DNA of 64,000 nucleotides from Pseudodesulfovibrio profundus (GTDB lineage: Bacteria; Desulfobacterota; Desulfovibrionia; Desulfovibrionales; Desulfovibrionaceae), in NCBI RefSeq assembly GCF_900217235.1, contig NZ_LT907975.1, positions 62,001 to 126,000 on the forward strand, written 5' to 3'. Both the position numbers and the translations under genes were made by a program. The notes under the pieces were generated by a model. It was not told where the DNA came from and did not search any database. It worked only from the letters and a program-made list of their open reading frames with translations. Positions 1 through 8,543 of the stretch are shown here, one piece after another. The stretch's first letter is position 1, and every line of letters starts with the position of its first letter.

Positions 1-224
1 TGGGTGATGGAGGTGACCTCACCTTCTATCTCTGCCCGGACTTCTACCGTTTCCATATAATAGAAATATCTGGGGAGTCGATTCCATCGCCATATGTAAT
101 CGGTTTGGGTTGTAGCCCAGTAAAAACCGGCACAGGTACCGATGAGCAGGACTACGTAAACGATTTTCCAAAACAGGTTTTTGTCAAACTCTTTTGGAGT
201 GACAGTTTTTTCCGTATCGGTCAT
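1..224 (-). CDS. amino-acid ABC transporter permease, N-terminal part (cut by window edge)
   Basis: The minus strand from an ATG at 222-224 is open to the window edge (74 codons). The translation starts MTDTEKTVTPKEFDKNLFW and runs into one hydrophobic segment (residues about 19-37), as in His/Glu/Gln-type ABC permeases. It lies just downstream of a family-3 solute-binding protein on the same strand, so it is probably the inner-membrane permease of that uptake system. The transmembrane domain carrying the permease signature lies outside the window, so the family call rests mainly on context. Confidence 0.6.
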   Translation of the reverse strand, partial: MTDTEKTVTPKEFDKNLFWKIVYVVLLIGTCAGFYWATTQTDYIWRWNRLPRYFYYMETVEVRAEIEGEVTSIT

Positions 225-254
225 TAAAATGCTCTATGATGGTAGTGAAAAAGG

Positions 255-284
255 CCGAGGACCGCTCCATGGAGCAGTCCTCGG
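255..284 (-). terminator. hairpin between binding-protein and permease genes
   Basis: A near-perfect inverted repeat (CCGAGGAC..GCTCC / GGAGC..GTCCTCGG) is followed on the minus strand by CCTTTTT. In this position, after a binding-protein gene and before the permease, it probably acts as a partial terminator or mRNA stabiliser that makes the binding protein more abundant than the permease. Confidence 0.65.
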
Positions 285-297
285 AAATGATGCGTGA

Positions 298-1122
298 TTA
301 CTGGATTTCCTGGTACCACTTATCGGAACCGAACCACTTGTTGTAGATTCGATCGTAGCGGCCGTCGTTCTTCATCTGACGCAGGAAGTTGTTCAACCAG
401 TTCAGGAAGTCCGGGTCACCCTTGTTGATGGCCCAGCCAAGAGGCTCGTAGGTGAAGGGCTTGTTCAGGAACTTCATGCCGGCTTTTTCGCCGTGCTGAG
501 CATAGAAAATAGAGGTCATGGGCAGGTCGTAAACGGTAGCGGTAGCCTTTCCGTTCATGGCTTCCAGCATTGCCTGATCTTCCATTTCAAAAGACTTGTA
601 GGTGGCTTTGGGGAAGAGGCGTTTGGCAGCCTGTTCGCCGGTGGTGCCGAGCTTGGATGTAATGGTGTACTTGGGATCGTTCAGGTCGCGCCAGGATTTG
701 ATCTCATCAGCATATTTTTTGGAGATGAGTGCAGTCTGACCGACGATGATGTACGGATCAGCGAAGTTGACCTTCAGGTTGCGCTCCTGGTTGACGGTCA
801 TGCCGGAGGCGATGAGGTCGTACTTGTTGGAGAGCAGGCCGGGGATAATGCCGTCCCAGGCAGTGTTGATAATTTCGAGCTTGACGCCCATGGCTTTTGC
901 CATTTCTTTGACCATGTCGACGTCAAAACCGACAATGTTACCTTTCTGGTCTGTCATTTCAAAAGGCATGTAGCCGGCTTCAAGACCGACGCGCAGGGTG
1001 CCGCTTTGAATGACGCTTTCCAGTGTGGATTTACGTGCGAGTTCGATGTCGGCCGCGTTCGCGGACATGGCTGCGCAAAGAAGCACAGACACCATGGCCA
1101 AAATGGTGATAATACGTTTCAT
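298..1122 (-). CDS. amino-acid ABC transporter substrate-binding protein (family 3)
   Basis: Periplasmic receptor for polar amino acids, feeding the permease downstream. The ATG at 1122 is chosen because GGAGGAAAGG lies directly upstream; a longer reading from 1134 has no such site. The start MKRIITILAMVSVLLCA..SANA is a clear signal peptide. The mature part has the usual binding-protein features: LRVGLEAGYMPFEMTD near the N-terminus, GNIVGFDVDMVKEMAKAMGV, and an SKLGTTGEQAAKRLFP hinge motif. The length (274 aa) is normal. The exact ligand cannot be told from sequence. Confidence 0.93.
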   Translation of the reverse strand: MKRIITILAMVSVLLCAAMSANAADIELARKSTLESVIQSGTLRVGLEAGYMPFEMTDQKGNIVGFDVDMVKEMAKAMGVKLEIINTAWDGIIPGLLSNKYDLIASGMTVNQERNLKVNFADPYIIVGQTALISKKYADEIKSWRDLNDPKYTITSKLGTTGEQAAKRLFPKATYKSFEMEDQAMLEAMNGKATATVYDLPMTSIFYAQHGEKAGMKFLNKPFTYEPLGWAINKGDPDFLNWLNNFLRQMKNDGRYDRIYNKWFGSDKWYQEIQ

Positions 1123-1420
1123 CCTTTCCTCCAAATGGAACGTTGTTGATGGTATACCGCGCCGTTGCGCCGTCCGGGTAAACGGCTTTCAGCGTTGGTT
1201 CCTCACTCTCATCGCAGACCCATCGGGTAGCTGGGCCTTGTGCGACATTATTTCCTAGCTGTAAATCGTATAAAAAACAAGGTGAACAGTGAAAAAACGA
1301 TAGAGTTTACAATTTGGTAAATGGGAGGAGAGTGTTGATACAATTGCGTAATATCACTGTGGTCGAAAAGGGGGGAGGCGAGCAAATGAATGTAATCAAT
1401 ACCGGTCCAGTCTGTTGGTG
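1123..1420. other. intergenic region upstream of the binding-protein gene
   Basis: About 300 bases without a convincing gene. It must hold the promoter for the minus-strand transporter genes, but I see no clean -35/-10 pair. Short open frames here are shadows. It ends at the left end of an insertion sequence. Confidence 0.5.
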
Positions 1421-1486
1421 AGAAGTGGCCTCGGAAAACTGGACCACTCGATAAGGTGGACATAAACTGCCCGAAGGAGGCAATTC

Positions 1487-1771
1487 ATGTCCAAGACGAG
1501 AAAACGTTTCAGCGCGGAATTCAAAGCCCGAGTCGCCCTGGATGCCCTGTCCGGGGAACACACCCTGTCGGAACTCGCCAGCAAGTACGGCGTACACCCC
1601 AATCAGGTTTCCCAGTGGAAGAAGCAGGCCAAGGAAGGGATCGTGGCGTCCTTTTCAGGCAAGGCCGTCGGCCGTCAGGATAACGGGGCCCAGATCAAGG
1701 AGCTTCACGCCAAGATTGGCCAGCTCACGGTGGAGAAGGATTTTTTGCAACAAGCCTTCGCCAAAATTTGA
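1487..1771 (+). CDS. IS3-A transposase OrfA
   Basis: 94-aa helix-turn-helix protein (RKRFSAEFKARVALDAL, then LASKYGVHPNQVSQWKKQ) with a C-terminal leucine-zipper-like stretch, typical of IS3-family OrfA. It binds the IS ends and represses or forms part of the OrfAB transposase. GAAGGAGG lies just upstream of the ATG. The end of the gene carries a frameshift signal at 1741-1747. Confidence 0.93.
   Translation: MSKTRKRFSAEFKARVALDALSGEHTLSELASKYGVHPNQVSQWKKQAKEGIVASFSGKAVGRQDNGAQIKELHAKIGQLTVEKDFLQQAFAKI
1741..1747 (+). promoter_or_regulatory. programmed -1 frameshift heptamer T_TTT_TTG
   Basis: In the orfA frame the codons are GAT TTT TTG, giving the canonical slippery heptamer T TTT TTG. 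After a -1 slip the frame stays open through 1768 into orfB, giving an OrfAB fusion, as IS3 elements need for transposition. Confidence 0.75.
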
Positions 1772-2649
1772 GCTGTGAGCGAAGGCGAGAGGTGGTCGAC
1801 AAGACTCACCCCGAGCTCAGTATCCGGCGGCAATGCCGAATTCTCAAGCTGTACCGATCGACGTACTACTACGAACCGATCGGCGAATCTCCGGCCAACC
1901 TGGCCCTTATGCGCCGAATCGATGAGTTGTTTATGGAGCTGCCGTTTTTCGGTTCCAGACAGATGCGTAATACCCTACGAGACGAAGGGCAAAGGGTCGG
2001 TCGTGAACGGGTACGACGTCTGATGCGTAAAATGGGCCTGATGGCGATTTACCAAAAGCCAAAGACAAGCCATCCGCATCCGCAACATAAGACGTATCCG
2101 TATTTGCTGCGGCACAAGGCGATTACGAAGCCCAATCAGGTTTGGTGTGCCGACATCACGTATATCCCCATGACACGCGGCTTCTTATACCTTGTGGCGG
2201 TCATGGACTGGCACAGTCGGGCCGTCCTGTCGTGGAGGCTCTCAAACACGATGGATGCTGATTTCTGCGTGTCTGCCTTGGAAGAAGCCCTGAATCGTTA
2301 TGGGGTGCCGGAAATCTTCAACACCGACCAGGGATCACAGTTCACCAGCTACGAGTTCACACGGACGCTCAGAGAGGCTGGAATTCGTATCTCCATGGAC
2401 GGTCGAGGCCGATGGATGGATAATGTGATGATCGAGCGTCTGTGGCGTTCGTTGAAATATGAATGTGCTTACCTGCGTGAGATGGGAACCGGAAGCGAAC
2501 TGCGGCAAGCCTTGGCTTGGTGGTTCGATTTCTACAACAATCGACGTCCGCATTTTGCTTTTGACGGCAAGAAGCCGATGGAGATATATCAGAACCGTTC
2601 CAGGCCAGAGGGGGTACCCCCTCTGGCCTGGAACGAAAGAGCGGCGTAG
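1768..2649 (+). CDS. IS3-A transposase OrfB (DDE integrase domain)
   Basis: 293 aa from a TTG, more likely made as an OrfAB fusion by -1 frameshifting than from its own start. It has the IS3 OrfB helical head (HPELSIRRQCRILKLYRSTYYY) and the rve integrase core: first Asp in WCADITYIPM, second in FNTDQGSQFT, and Glu in RSLKYECAY. The gene looks intact. Confidence 0.92.
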   Translation: MSCERRREVVDKTHPELSIRRQCRILKLYRSTYYYEPIGESPANLALMRRIDELFMELPFFGSRQMRNTLRDEGQRVGRERVRRLMRKMGLMAIYQKPKTSHPHPQHKTYPYLLRHKAITKPNQVWCADITYIPMTRGFLYLVAVMDWHSRAVLSWRLSNTMDADFCVSALEEALNRYGVPEIFNTDQGSQFTSYEFTRTLREAGIRISMDGRGRWMDNVMIERLWRSLKYECAYLREMGTGSELRQALAWWFDFYNNRRPHFAFDGKKPMEIYQNRSRPEGVPPLAWNERAA

Positions 2650-2816
2650 CTCGTAAACGTGTCCACCTTAAAATCGTCGCTCAGTGGTCCGAAGAACCGA
2701 GGCCACTTCTGTGTTAATCTTATAAGATTATAAAATTGGTTGTCTTTTCTTTAATAGCTACTCTACATTCTCGTTAGCTCTCAAAGAACATTTGCAAAAG
2801 GCCAAAGGGGATTGCG

Positions 2817-4379
2817 TTGCACGAAAAGATTCTGGTTGTTGAAGATAATCCTGTTTCTCGTATGGATATTCGGGCGGCACTGGGAAGGGCTGGGTATGAA
2901 GTTGCCCAAATGGTGTCGACTGGAAAAGAGGCCGTCGAAATCGCAGGATCGCTGCGCCCGGATCTGGTCATTATGGATATTCAGTTGGAAGGTGAAATGG
3001 ATGGACCGGAGGCGGCCGCAGAGATTACCAGGCGCTTCGATATCCCGATTGTTTTCCTCACGGTGTATGCGGATGCGGAGATGTTGCGTTGGACCCGGGT
3101 CTCTGGTCCGTGCGGGTATCTGCTCAAACCCGTGGATCACATAGAGCTTCAGTCAGCCATTGAAATAGCTCTTTACAAGCATAAGCTTGAGGTAGAGCTT
3201 CGTGACGCAAAGCAGGTGGCAGAAGCGGCTACCAGAGCAAAAACTTCTTTTCTGGCTACGGTGAGTCATGAGTTGAGAACGCCAATGAATGGCGTCCTGG
3301 GAATGGCTGAGTTGTTGCTGCTTTCCGAGCTTGAGGCACCCTATCGCGAAAATGTTCAATTGATAAAAGAGTCGGCTCTTTCCCTGCTCTCCGTGCTGAA
3401 TCAGTTGATCGATTACTCCAGACTTGAATCATCCTACATGAAGCTCAGCGAGGTGGATTTTCGGCTGGAAGATATTGTCACAGGTATTTTGTCGCAATAT
3501 CGAAGGACGGCTGAAAGCAAAGGCGTTGACCTCAAATACGGTATTTCAGACGACATTCCCGAGTGGGTACTGGGTGACTCTTCCAAAATTCGACAGGTTT
3601 TGGGCAATCTGCTCAGCAATGCAGTCAAATTCACGGGCAAAGGGCATGTCTCTGTCGATATTTCATTAGCGAAACGGATGCTTGCCGACGATCGTATTTT
3701 ACCCGAGAAGTATTTCGTCAAAATAGTTATTGAGGACACAGGGATTGGTATTCCCGTCGAGAAAATGGACCAAATGTTTGAAAGCTTCACGCAGGCAACC
3801 GATCACCTTTTGCATACGACCGGCAGTCTGGGGCTGGGGTTGGCTGTGGTCAGTCGACTGGTCGCCGTACTGAAGGCGACGATAAACTGTACCAGTGTTG
3901 AAGGTGAGGGCAGCGTGTTCACGGTCGTCGTTCCATTGAAAGAGAGCAGCTTTGTTCAGGAAACCCCGATGGCTGCTATCAAGGCGGACAAGCGGCCACT
4001 GCACGGTATCAGGGTGCTGGTTGCAGAGGATGACCTTGTTAGCCAGCGATATATCATGCGCTTGCTAGAGAAAATGGGCTGTACGGTGGCGCTTGCCGAT
4101 GATGGTGGAGCGGCTGTAACCATGCTTCAGGAAGATTCATATGATATTGTTCTGATGGACATAGAGATGCCTGTCATGAATGGCATTGAGGCGACAAGAA
4201 CTGTGCGTAATCCCATGTCTCGATGCAGGAACTCCAACGTTCCGATTATCGCTCTGACTGCACATGCAATGTGGGGGGATGAACAGCGTTGTATGCATGC
4301 CGGAATGGATGGATATATTACCAAGCCGGTCGATATAGATACTGTGGCATCCATCATCCGCGTTACCCTTAATCTGTAA
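2817..4379 (+). CDS. hybrid histidine kinase / response regulator (REC-HisKA-HATPase-REC)
   Basis: A cytoplasmic phosphorelay protein of 520 aa with no membrane segment. Domains in order: N-terminal receiver (phosphoacceptor Asp54 in LVIMDIQL), HisKA with His151 in FLATVSHELRTPMNG, HATPase with the N-box LGNLLSNAVKF and G-boxes DTGIGIP and GLGLAV, and a second receiver (Asp in IVLMDIEMP). The TTG start is preceded by AAAGGGG at a good distance, and no nearby ATG fits. Input must come by phosphotransfer onto the first receiver, since no sensor domain is present. The partner is unknown. Confidence 0.92.
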   Translation: MHEKILVVEDNPVSRMDIRAALGRAGYEVAQMVSTGKEAVEIAGSLRPDLVIMDIQLEGEMDGPEAAAEITRRFDIPIVFLTVYADAEMLRWTRVSGPCGYLLKPVDHIELQSAIEIALYKHKLEVELRDAKQVAEAATRAKTSFLATVSHELRTPMNGVLGMAELLLLSELEAPYRENVQLIKESALSLLSVLNQLIDYSRLESSYMKLSEVDFRLEDIVTGILSQYRRTAESKGVDLKYGISDDIPEWVLGDSSKIRQVLGNLLSNAVKFTGKGHVSVDISLAKRMLADDRILPEKYFVKIVIEDTGIGIPVEKMDQMFESFTQATDHLLHTTGSLGLGLAVVSRLVAVLKATINCTSVEGEGSVFTVVVPLKESSFVQETPMAAIKADKRPLHGIRVLVAEDDLVSQRYIMRLLEKMGCTVALADDGGAAVTMLQEDSYDIVLMDIEMPVMNGIEATRTVRNPMSRCRNSNVPIIALTAHAMWGDEQRCMHAGMDGYITKPVDIDTVASIIRVTLNL

Positions 4380-4454
4380 GAGGTTTTACCCTTCCGTCAT
4401 TGACTTGATCATCATTCTGGTAATATTGATGAAACTACGGAGTGAAATTAAGTC

Positions 4455-5561
4455 ATGAATGATAATAACCAGCCAGCGCCAAAACTGTCGGGCGGCATTT
4501 ACAAGGTGTTCTTCATCTTGTTGTTGCTGTTCTCGCTGTATCTTGGCTTTTCCCTCATAGCACCCTTTATCCATACCCTCATCTTCTCGACGTTGCTGGC
4601 GGTTTTGTTCGCGCCAGTTTATCAGTGGGCGCTCAACAGGGTAAAAGGCCGCCGCGCCGCTGCGTCAGCCATTACTGTTGCCATAATAGTTTTCTGCCTG
4701 CTCTTGCCGATGACGTTTCTTGTAATGGCTCTCATAAATCAAGGCGTAACATCCCTCATTGCCCTCAACGCCTGGGTGGCACAGGCTGACCCTGATGCGA
4801 TGGTCAATCTTGGCTTCCTGGCCGAGTACGAGGCGTGGCTGCACCGAGAGTTGCCATTTCTGCGTCTTAATGAATTGGATATTCAAAGTAGTCTTGTCCA
4901 ATATTCAAAAGATTTCGCACAGATAATGCTGACAACTGGCTCGACGCTGGTCAAAAACGCAGCAGGGCTGATTTTGCACTTTTTGCTGATGGTCTTCATT
5001 TTGTTCTATTTCCTGCGGGATGGCAGCAAGATGGTTGAATACCTCAAGCAGCTTTCTCCATTGAGAAGCCGTCAAGAGGACTATATCATCGAGTCCCTGA
5101 AGCGTGTTGCGCGCGGTGTGCTGATGGGGTGCCTGCTTGTGGCTTTCCTGCAGGGGATTGCAGGCGGCATCGGGCTGGCCATTGTCGGAATTCCGGCATT
5201 CTTCTGGGGAGCCATGATGGCCCTCGCATCCCTTATCCCCGTCCTTGGGACCGGCTTGGTATGGGTCCCGGCCACCGCATATCTGGTACTGACCGGGGAG
5301 TGGAAAATGGCTGCTTTCCTTTCTATCTGGTGTGGCGTGTTCGTTGTTGGTATTGATACTGTATTACGACCCATTTTCATGCGTGAAGCTTCCCGGGTTT
5401 CCACTTTCTATATCTTCCTTGCGATCCTTGGTGGTGTCTATTCATTCGGTATGCTGGGTATTTTCTATGGCCCCTTGATCTTGAGTTTCGTAATGGTCAT
5501 GCTGCAGATCTATATGGAAGAATATGCTGACGACCTGAAAAACAAAGAGGGTTTCTCATGA
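4455..5561 (+). CDS. AI-2E family transporter (PerM/TqsA-like)
   Basis: 368-aa polytopic inner-membrane protein. It has N-terminal hydrophobic helices (residues about 17-50 and 70-90), a soluble loop, then the family's C-terminal cluster of helices with GLILHFLLMVFILFYFLRDG and VGIPAFFWGAMMALASLIPVLG. Members export small molecules such as AI-2 or act as ion antiporters; the substrate here is unknown. The stop overlaps the mltA start (ATGA), so the two are translationally coupled. Confidence 0.9.
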   Translation: MNDNNQPAPKLSGGIYKVFFILLLLFSLYLGFSLIAPFIHTLIFSTLLAVLFAPVYQWALNRVKGRRAAASAITVAIIVFCLLLPMTFLVMALINQGVTSLIALNAWVAQADPDAMVNLGFLAEYEAWLHRELPFLRLNELDIQSSLVQYSKDFAQIMLTTGSTLVKNAAGLILHFLLMVFILFYFLRDGSKMVEYLKQLSPLRSRQEDYIIESLKRVARGVLMGCLLVAFLQGIAGGIGLAIVGIPAFFWGAMMALASLIPVLGTGLVWVPATAYLVLTGEWKMAAFLSIWCGVFVVGIDTVLRPIFMREASRVSTFYIFLAILGGVYSFGMLGIFYGPLILSFVMVMLQIYMEEYADDLKNKEGFS

Positions 5562-6781
5562 TGCCTATCGGGCGCAATGTCCCATTGGTTCTTATTGGTT
5601 TACTGTTGATGATAGCTGGATGTGCTTCCAAGCAACAACCTTCCGTGCCTCCGAAAAGTGAGGCTCCTCATTATGAACTCGTGTCAGATTCAAAGACAGA
5701 AGAGTTGGCATCAGGTCTCTCCCTGAAGCCTCAGGGATTGGCTTCGTGGACAGAGCTTCGTCCCGGGTTGGAAGAAAGCCTGAAATATATCCTTCGCCGT
5801 AACCAAAATGCTGTTGCGGTCAAACGGCCGGGGTTGACTCTGACCTGGAAAGAGCTGGGCGATAGTGTGGCCGAACTGATCGCCATATTGCCTAAGCTCG
5901 ATAGCAATCCGGAGTATCTTGCAGAACGGTTTGACTGGCTTAAAGTTTCTCCCAAGACATTGCTGACCGGCTATTATGAGCCATGGCTTGAAGCTTCTCA
6001 CGAACGTGGTGGGCGTTATCAATACCCACTGTATGGCGTTCCTGATGATTTGAAGATGATCCGACTGGATCAGTTCCATCCGCGCTGGAAAGGACAATCC
6101 CTTGTCTACCGTGAGGGTGAGGATGGCATCGAACCATACTATGACCGCGAGGCCATCGATGGGGAGCGTGCTCTTGTTGGTAAGGGAAAGGAGATCGCGT
6201 GGGCTAAAGATCCTGTTGATATCTTTTTCCTTCAGATTCAGGGGTCCGGCCGTCTTGTCTATCCAGACGGTTCGGTGAAGCATATCCTGTATGGCGGGAA
6301 AAATGGGCATCAGTATGTTTCGCTCGGCAAACTCCTTATCAATCGGGGACATGTGCCGCGTGAGGAAATGTCCATGCAGCGTATCAAGCAGTTCATGGAT
6401 AAGAATCCTTACACTGCTCAAAAGCTGATGTTTGAAAATCCCAGCTATGTGTTTTTCCGGTTGTCAGATGAAGGTCCATATGGCTCGATCAGTTCAATCC
6501 TTACACCACGGGTGAGTGTTGCCGTGGATCGGACGATGATTCCTCTCGGCAGTGTCTTGGCGCTCAAGACCGGATTGTTGGATTATGAGAATGGTGGAGT
6601 GGAGCCGTTCTTTTCCCTGGTGCTGGCGCAGGATACAGGTGGCGCCATCAAGGGAACCCGCATGGATCTGTTCTGCGGATCAGGTGAGGAGGCGGAGTTC
6701 CTGGCGGGGCACCTTCAGGAAGATTCCGAAGTGTTCTTTTTGGTCAGTAAGCGGATACTGACAACTAAGACTGCTGACTGA
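5558..6781 (+). CDS. mltA: membrane-bound lytic murein transglycosylase A
   Basis: Cleaves the glycan strands of peptidoglycan with formation of 1,6-anhydro-muramyl products. The N-terminus is a lipoprotein signal with lipobox MIAGC, so the mature protein is probably anchored to the outer membrane. The MltA barrel domain (LLTGYYEPWLEAS, VDIFFLQIQGSGRL) is followed by the C-terminal 3D domain with the catalytic-type aspartates in AQDTGGAIKGTRMDLFCG. The length (407 aa) is typical. A second ATG three bases downstream is an equally good start. Confidence 0.93.
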   Translation: MMPIGRNVPLVLIGLLLMIAGCASKQQPSVPPKSEAPHYELVSDSKTEELASGLSLKPQGLASWTELRPGLEESLKYILRRNQNAVAVKRPGLTLTWKELGDSVAELIAILPKLDSNPEYLAERFDWLKVSPKTLLTGYYEPWLEASHERGGRYQYPLYGVPDDLKMIRLDQFHPRWKGQSLVYREGEDGIEPYYDREAIDGERALVGKGKEIAWAKDPVDIFFLQIQGSGRLVYPDGSVKHILYGGKNGHQYVSLGKLLINRGHVPREEMSMQRIKQFMDKNPYTAQKLMFENPSYVFFRLSDEGPYGSISSILTPRVSVAVDRTMIPLGSVLALKTGLLDYENGGVEPFFSLVLAQDTGGAIKGTRMDLFCGSGEEAEFLAGHLQEDSEVFFLVSKRILTTKTAD

Positions 6782-6837
6782 TCAGGTGGTGATTCCGTTC
6801 AGTTTGAAAGAGCCAACATGCTGAGGTGGAGATAGAC

Positions 6838-7008
6838 TTACGCAAAAACAATGCGAGGTAAGGTCGCTTTTGGGGCCTTTTTAGTCTGTTTGTTCTTGCG
6901 ATTGGGTGTTGGGTTGTCGACTGAATTGAACGCACGCATATCACAGCATCGTTCCCAGTTCTTCGTGTGTCCGGGGCATTGCGAATCTTTGCAGTAATGT
7001 TTGTACAT
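6838..7008 (-). CDS. small Cys-rich basic protein (56 aa)
   Basis: The start at 7008 has a strong GGAGGACGTC directly before ATG, which makes this short frame credible. The protein MYKHYCKDSQCPGHTKNWERC has four cysteines in its first 22 residues (C-x4-C-x8-CC), followed by a Lys/Asn/Pro-rich tail. It may bind a metal. I do not recognise a family. Confidence 0.6.
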   Translation of the reverse strand: MYKHYCKDSQCPGHTKNWERCCDMRAFNSVDNPTPNRKNKQTKKAPKATLPRIVFA

Positions 7009-7160
7009 GACGTCCTCCGTCTGTTGTTTTGTGATCATGTAGCCACTATGGTGAGGTTCTGCTGTGCTTGCAGCAACTATCCGGTGGACGGTCTGTATTG
7101 GCTGGCAAGTGGAGCTGAACTCCGCACTTCCACAAGAGGTGCCGATCGGGCTTTGTGGCG

Positions 7161-7583
7161 TTAGTTTGCTTCAGATGACTCGGAGGGCTCCATCAGTTCG
7201 GCAAGTGTCATTGACTCAAGCTCTTGTTCGATGGCTCGGGAGACTCTTTCCCACGCAGAACGTGTTTGGCAGGAGTCGATTTTGTTACAGCTTTCTTCAC
7301 AGTCCAGACATTCAGCTATGTTGATCGATCCTTCGGTGTGGCGAACAATATCGTGGAGCGTGATTTTTTCAGGCGGGCGCGCCAGATAGTATCCACCGGC
7401 GGCTCCTCGGACAGATGTGACCAGTCCGGCTTTTTTCAGGGGGCGGATGATTTGCTCAATGAATTGAACAGTCACACCTGTGATTTCTGAAAGGGTCACA
7501 GTACGGACCGGTGCATCAGAGGTGTTGTCTGCCAGAGCGAGCAATAGTCGAGTAGCGTAGCGGGATCGTGCTGATAATTTCAT
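7161..7583 (-). CDS. Rrf2-family transcriptional regulator
   Basis: 140-aa winged-helix repressor (KLSARSRYATRLLLALA.. GVTVQFIEQIIRPLKKAGLVTSVRGAAGGYYLA), with the family's cysteine cluster CLDCEESCNKIDSC near residue 95. In IscR/NsrR relatives this region binds an Fe-S cluster. The wing and recognition helix are complete. It is divergent from the HicB-like gene, and no target operator could be identified. Confidence 0.93.
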   Translation of the reverse strand: MKLSARSRYATRLLLALADNTSDAPVRTVTLSEITGVTVQFIEQIIRPLKKAGLVTSVRGAAGGYYLARPPEKITLHDIVRHTEGSINIAECLDCEESCNKIDSCQTRSAWERVSRAIEQELESMTLAELMEPSESSEAN

Positions 7584-7724
7584 AGTGCTGATGTGTTTAT
7601 TATAACTAGGTCAATATGGTTATGACGAATGATGATACTCGTCAAGACTTGTTGGATTTGCAGCTCCTACTTTTTCATACTAGTATGCGGTTTGTATGTT
7701 CTAAAACAACAAAGAGGTGTATTT

Positions 7725-8126
7725 ATGCGATATGTCGCAGTTTTTAATAAAGAGAAACGTGGAGTCAGTGTGACGTTTCCAGATTTTCCCGGTTGTACGA
7801 CCTTTGGGGAAGATATGGATGAAGCGGTTGATCAGGCTCATGAGGCTCTGGCTTTGTATCTCGATTTCTTTCTGGAAGAAAATAAAACGCTACCAGAACC
7901 TTCTGAAAAGAAAAAAGTGCTCGCTTCAATTGATAAAAACAATGCTAAGGTTATCAATATAGATGTCTTGGGCAATGGGGAAGACTTTGAGGAAGTTGAA
8001 GTTACCCTGCATACCCGTCTTTTGGAAAGAATTGAGAAATATTGCCGAGAATACGGTGTTTCTCCCGCAGACTTTATCTCCGTAGCCGCCCGAAAAGCCC
8101 TCAAGGATGATGTTTTTGCAGAATAG
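7725..8126 (+). CDS. HicB-like protein
   Basis: 133 aa. The ATG at 7725 is preceded by AAAGAGGTG; the frame is open further upstream but that part encodes unrelated hydrophobic sequence. The N-terminal half matches the HicB partial RNase-H-like fold (MRYVAVFNKEKRGVSVTFPDFPGC, then AVDQAHEALALYLD), and the C-terminus has a ribbon-helix-helix-like stretch (RLLERIEKYCREYGVSPADF). HicB proteins are antitoxins of HicA. No hicA is adjacent, so this is an orphan and may act simply as a regulator. Confidence 0.85.
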   Translation: MRYVAVFNKEKRGVSVTFPDFPGCTTFGEDMDEAVDQAHEALALYLDFFLEENKTLPEPSEKKKVLASIDKNNAKVINIDVLGNGEDFEEVEVTLHTRLLERIEKYCREYGVSPADFISVAARKALKDDVFAE

Positions 8127-8172
8127 GCAAATGACCATTTTGTAGCTGGCATTCTTTCCTGCCTTTTGTTTT

Positions 8173-8219
8173 CAAAAAAACCGGATTTCAAGCGATATCA
8201 CGCTTGATCCGGTTTTTTT
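8173..8219. terminator. bidirectional Rho-independent terminator after hicB-like gene
   Basis: A run of seven A, a stem CCGGAT..TCAAGCG / CGCTTGA.TCCGG and a run of seven T form a symmetrical strong terminator 45 bases after the HicB-like stop. Confidence 0.88.
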
Positions 8220-8543
8220 GTGTCTCGTTTCTTTGTTGGCTTACATATTTGTAAATGATGCCTGGTGTAGATAGGTTGCGGGTTTGCGGGTTTTGATCTA
8301 CGTTCTAGGACCTGAGCATGAGCACTTTTGGCGGTTGAAATAGTCTGTTTGCTTTTTCGCTTGTTTCAAAAATGTGAATTGTTGAAGGTTGAAACGCTGT
8401 CCGGGCGGAATTTATTTCGATTGTTCCCCTTTTTTGACTAGTATCGTTTTTACCTTGCAGGAAATGGAGAATGATCGTTTGGTTTGACCTCAGGCTCTCA
8501 GCCTTTGTGTCGGTAACGTATAATAACGGGGTGACTTAAGAGC
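8220..8543 (+). promoter_or_regulatory. leader region of the glutamate synthase operon
   Basis: No gene seen in about 320 bases. A perfect TATAAT lies at 8519-8524, but no good -35 stands 16-18 bases before it and it is very close to the start codon. The real promoter may be further upstream, for example around TTGACTAG at 8436. GGGGTGA before the ATG serves as ribosome site. Confidence 0.35.

Larger units (their letters stand above)
1421..2710 (+). mobile_element. IS3-family insertion sequence (IS3-A), 1290 bp
   Basis: The terminal inverted repeats begin AGAAGTGGCCTCGG on both ends and continue as imperfect repeats (GGACCACT). A GTG target duplication flanks it (1418-1420 and 2711-2713). 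Inside are overlapping orfA and orfB in -1 register. It lies between the transporter and sensor-kinase genes and breaks no gene. This is the only copy in the window. Confidence 0.93.

Noticed and set aside
7725..8126. Complete HicAB toxin-antitoxin pair
   Set aside because: No hicA-sized frame with a double-stranded-RNA-binding-like sequence is adjacent on either strand.
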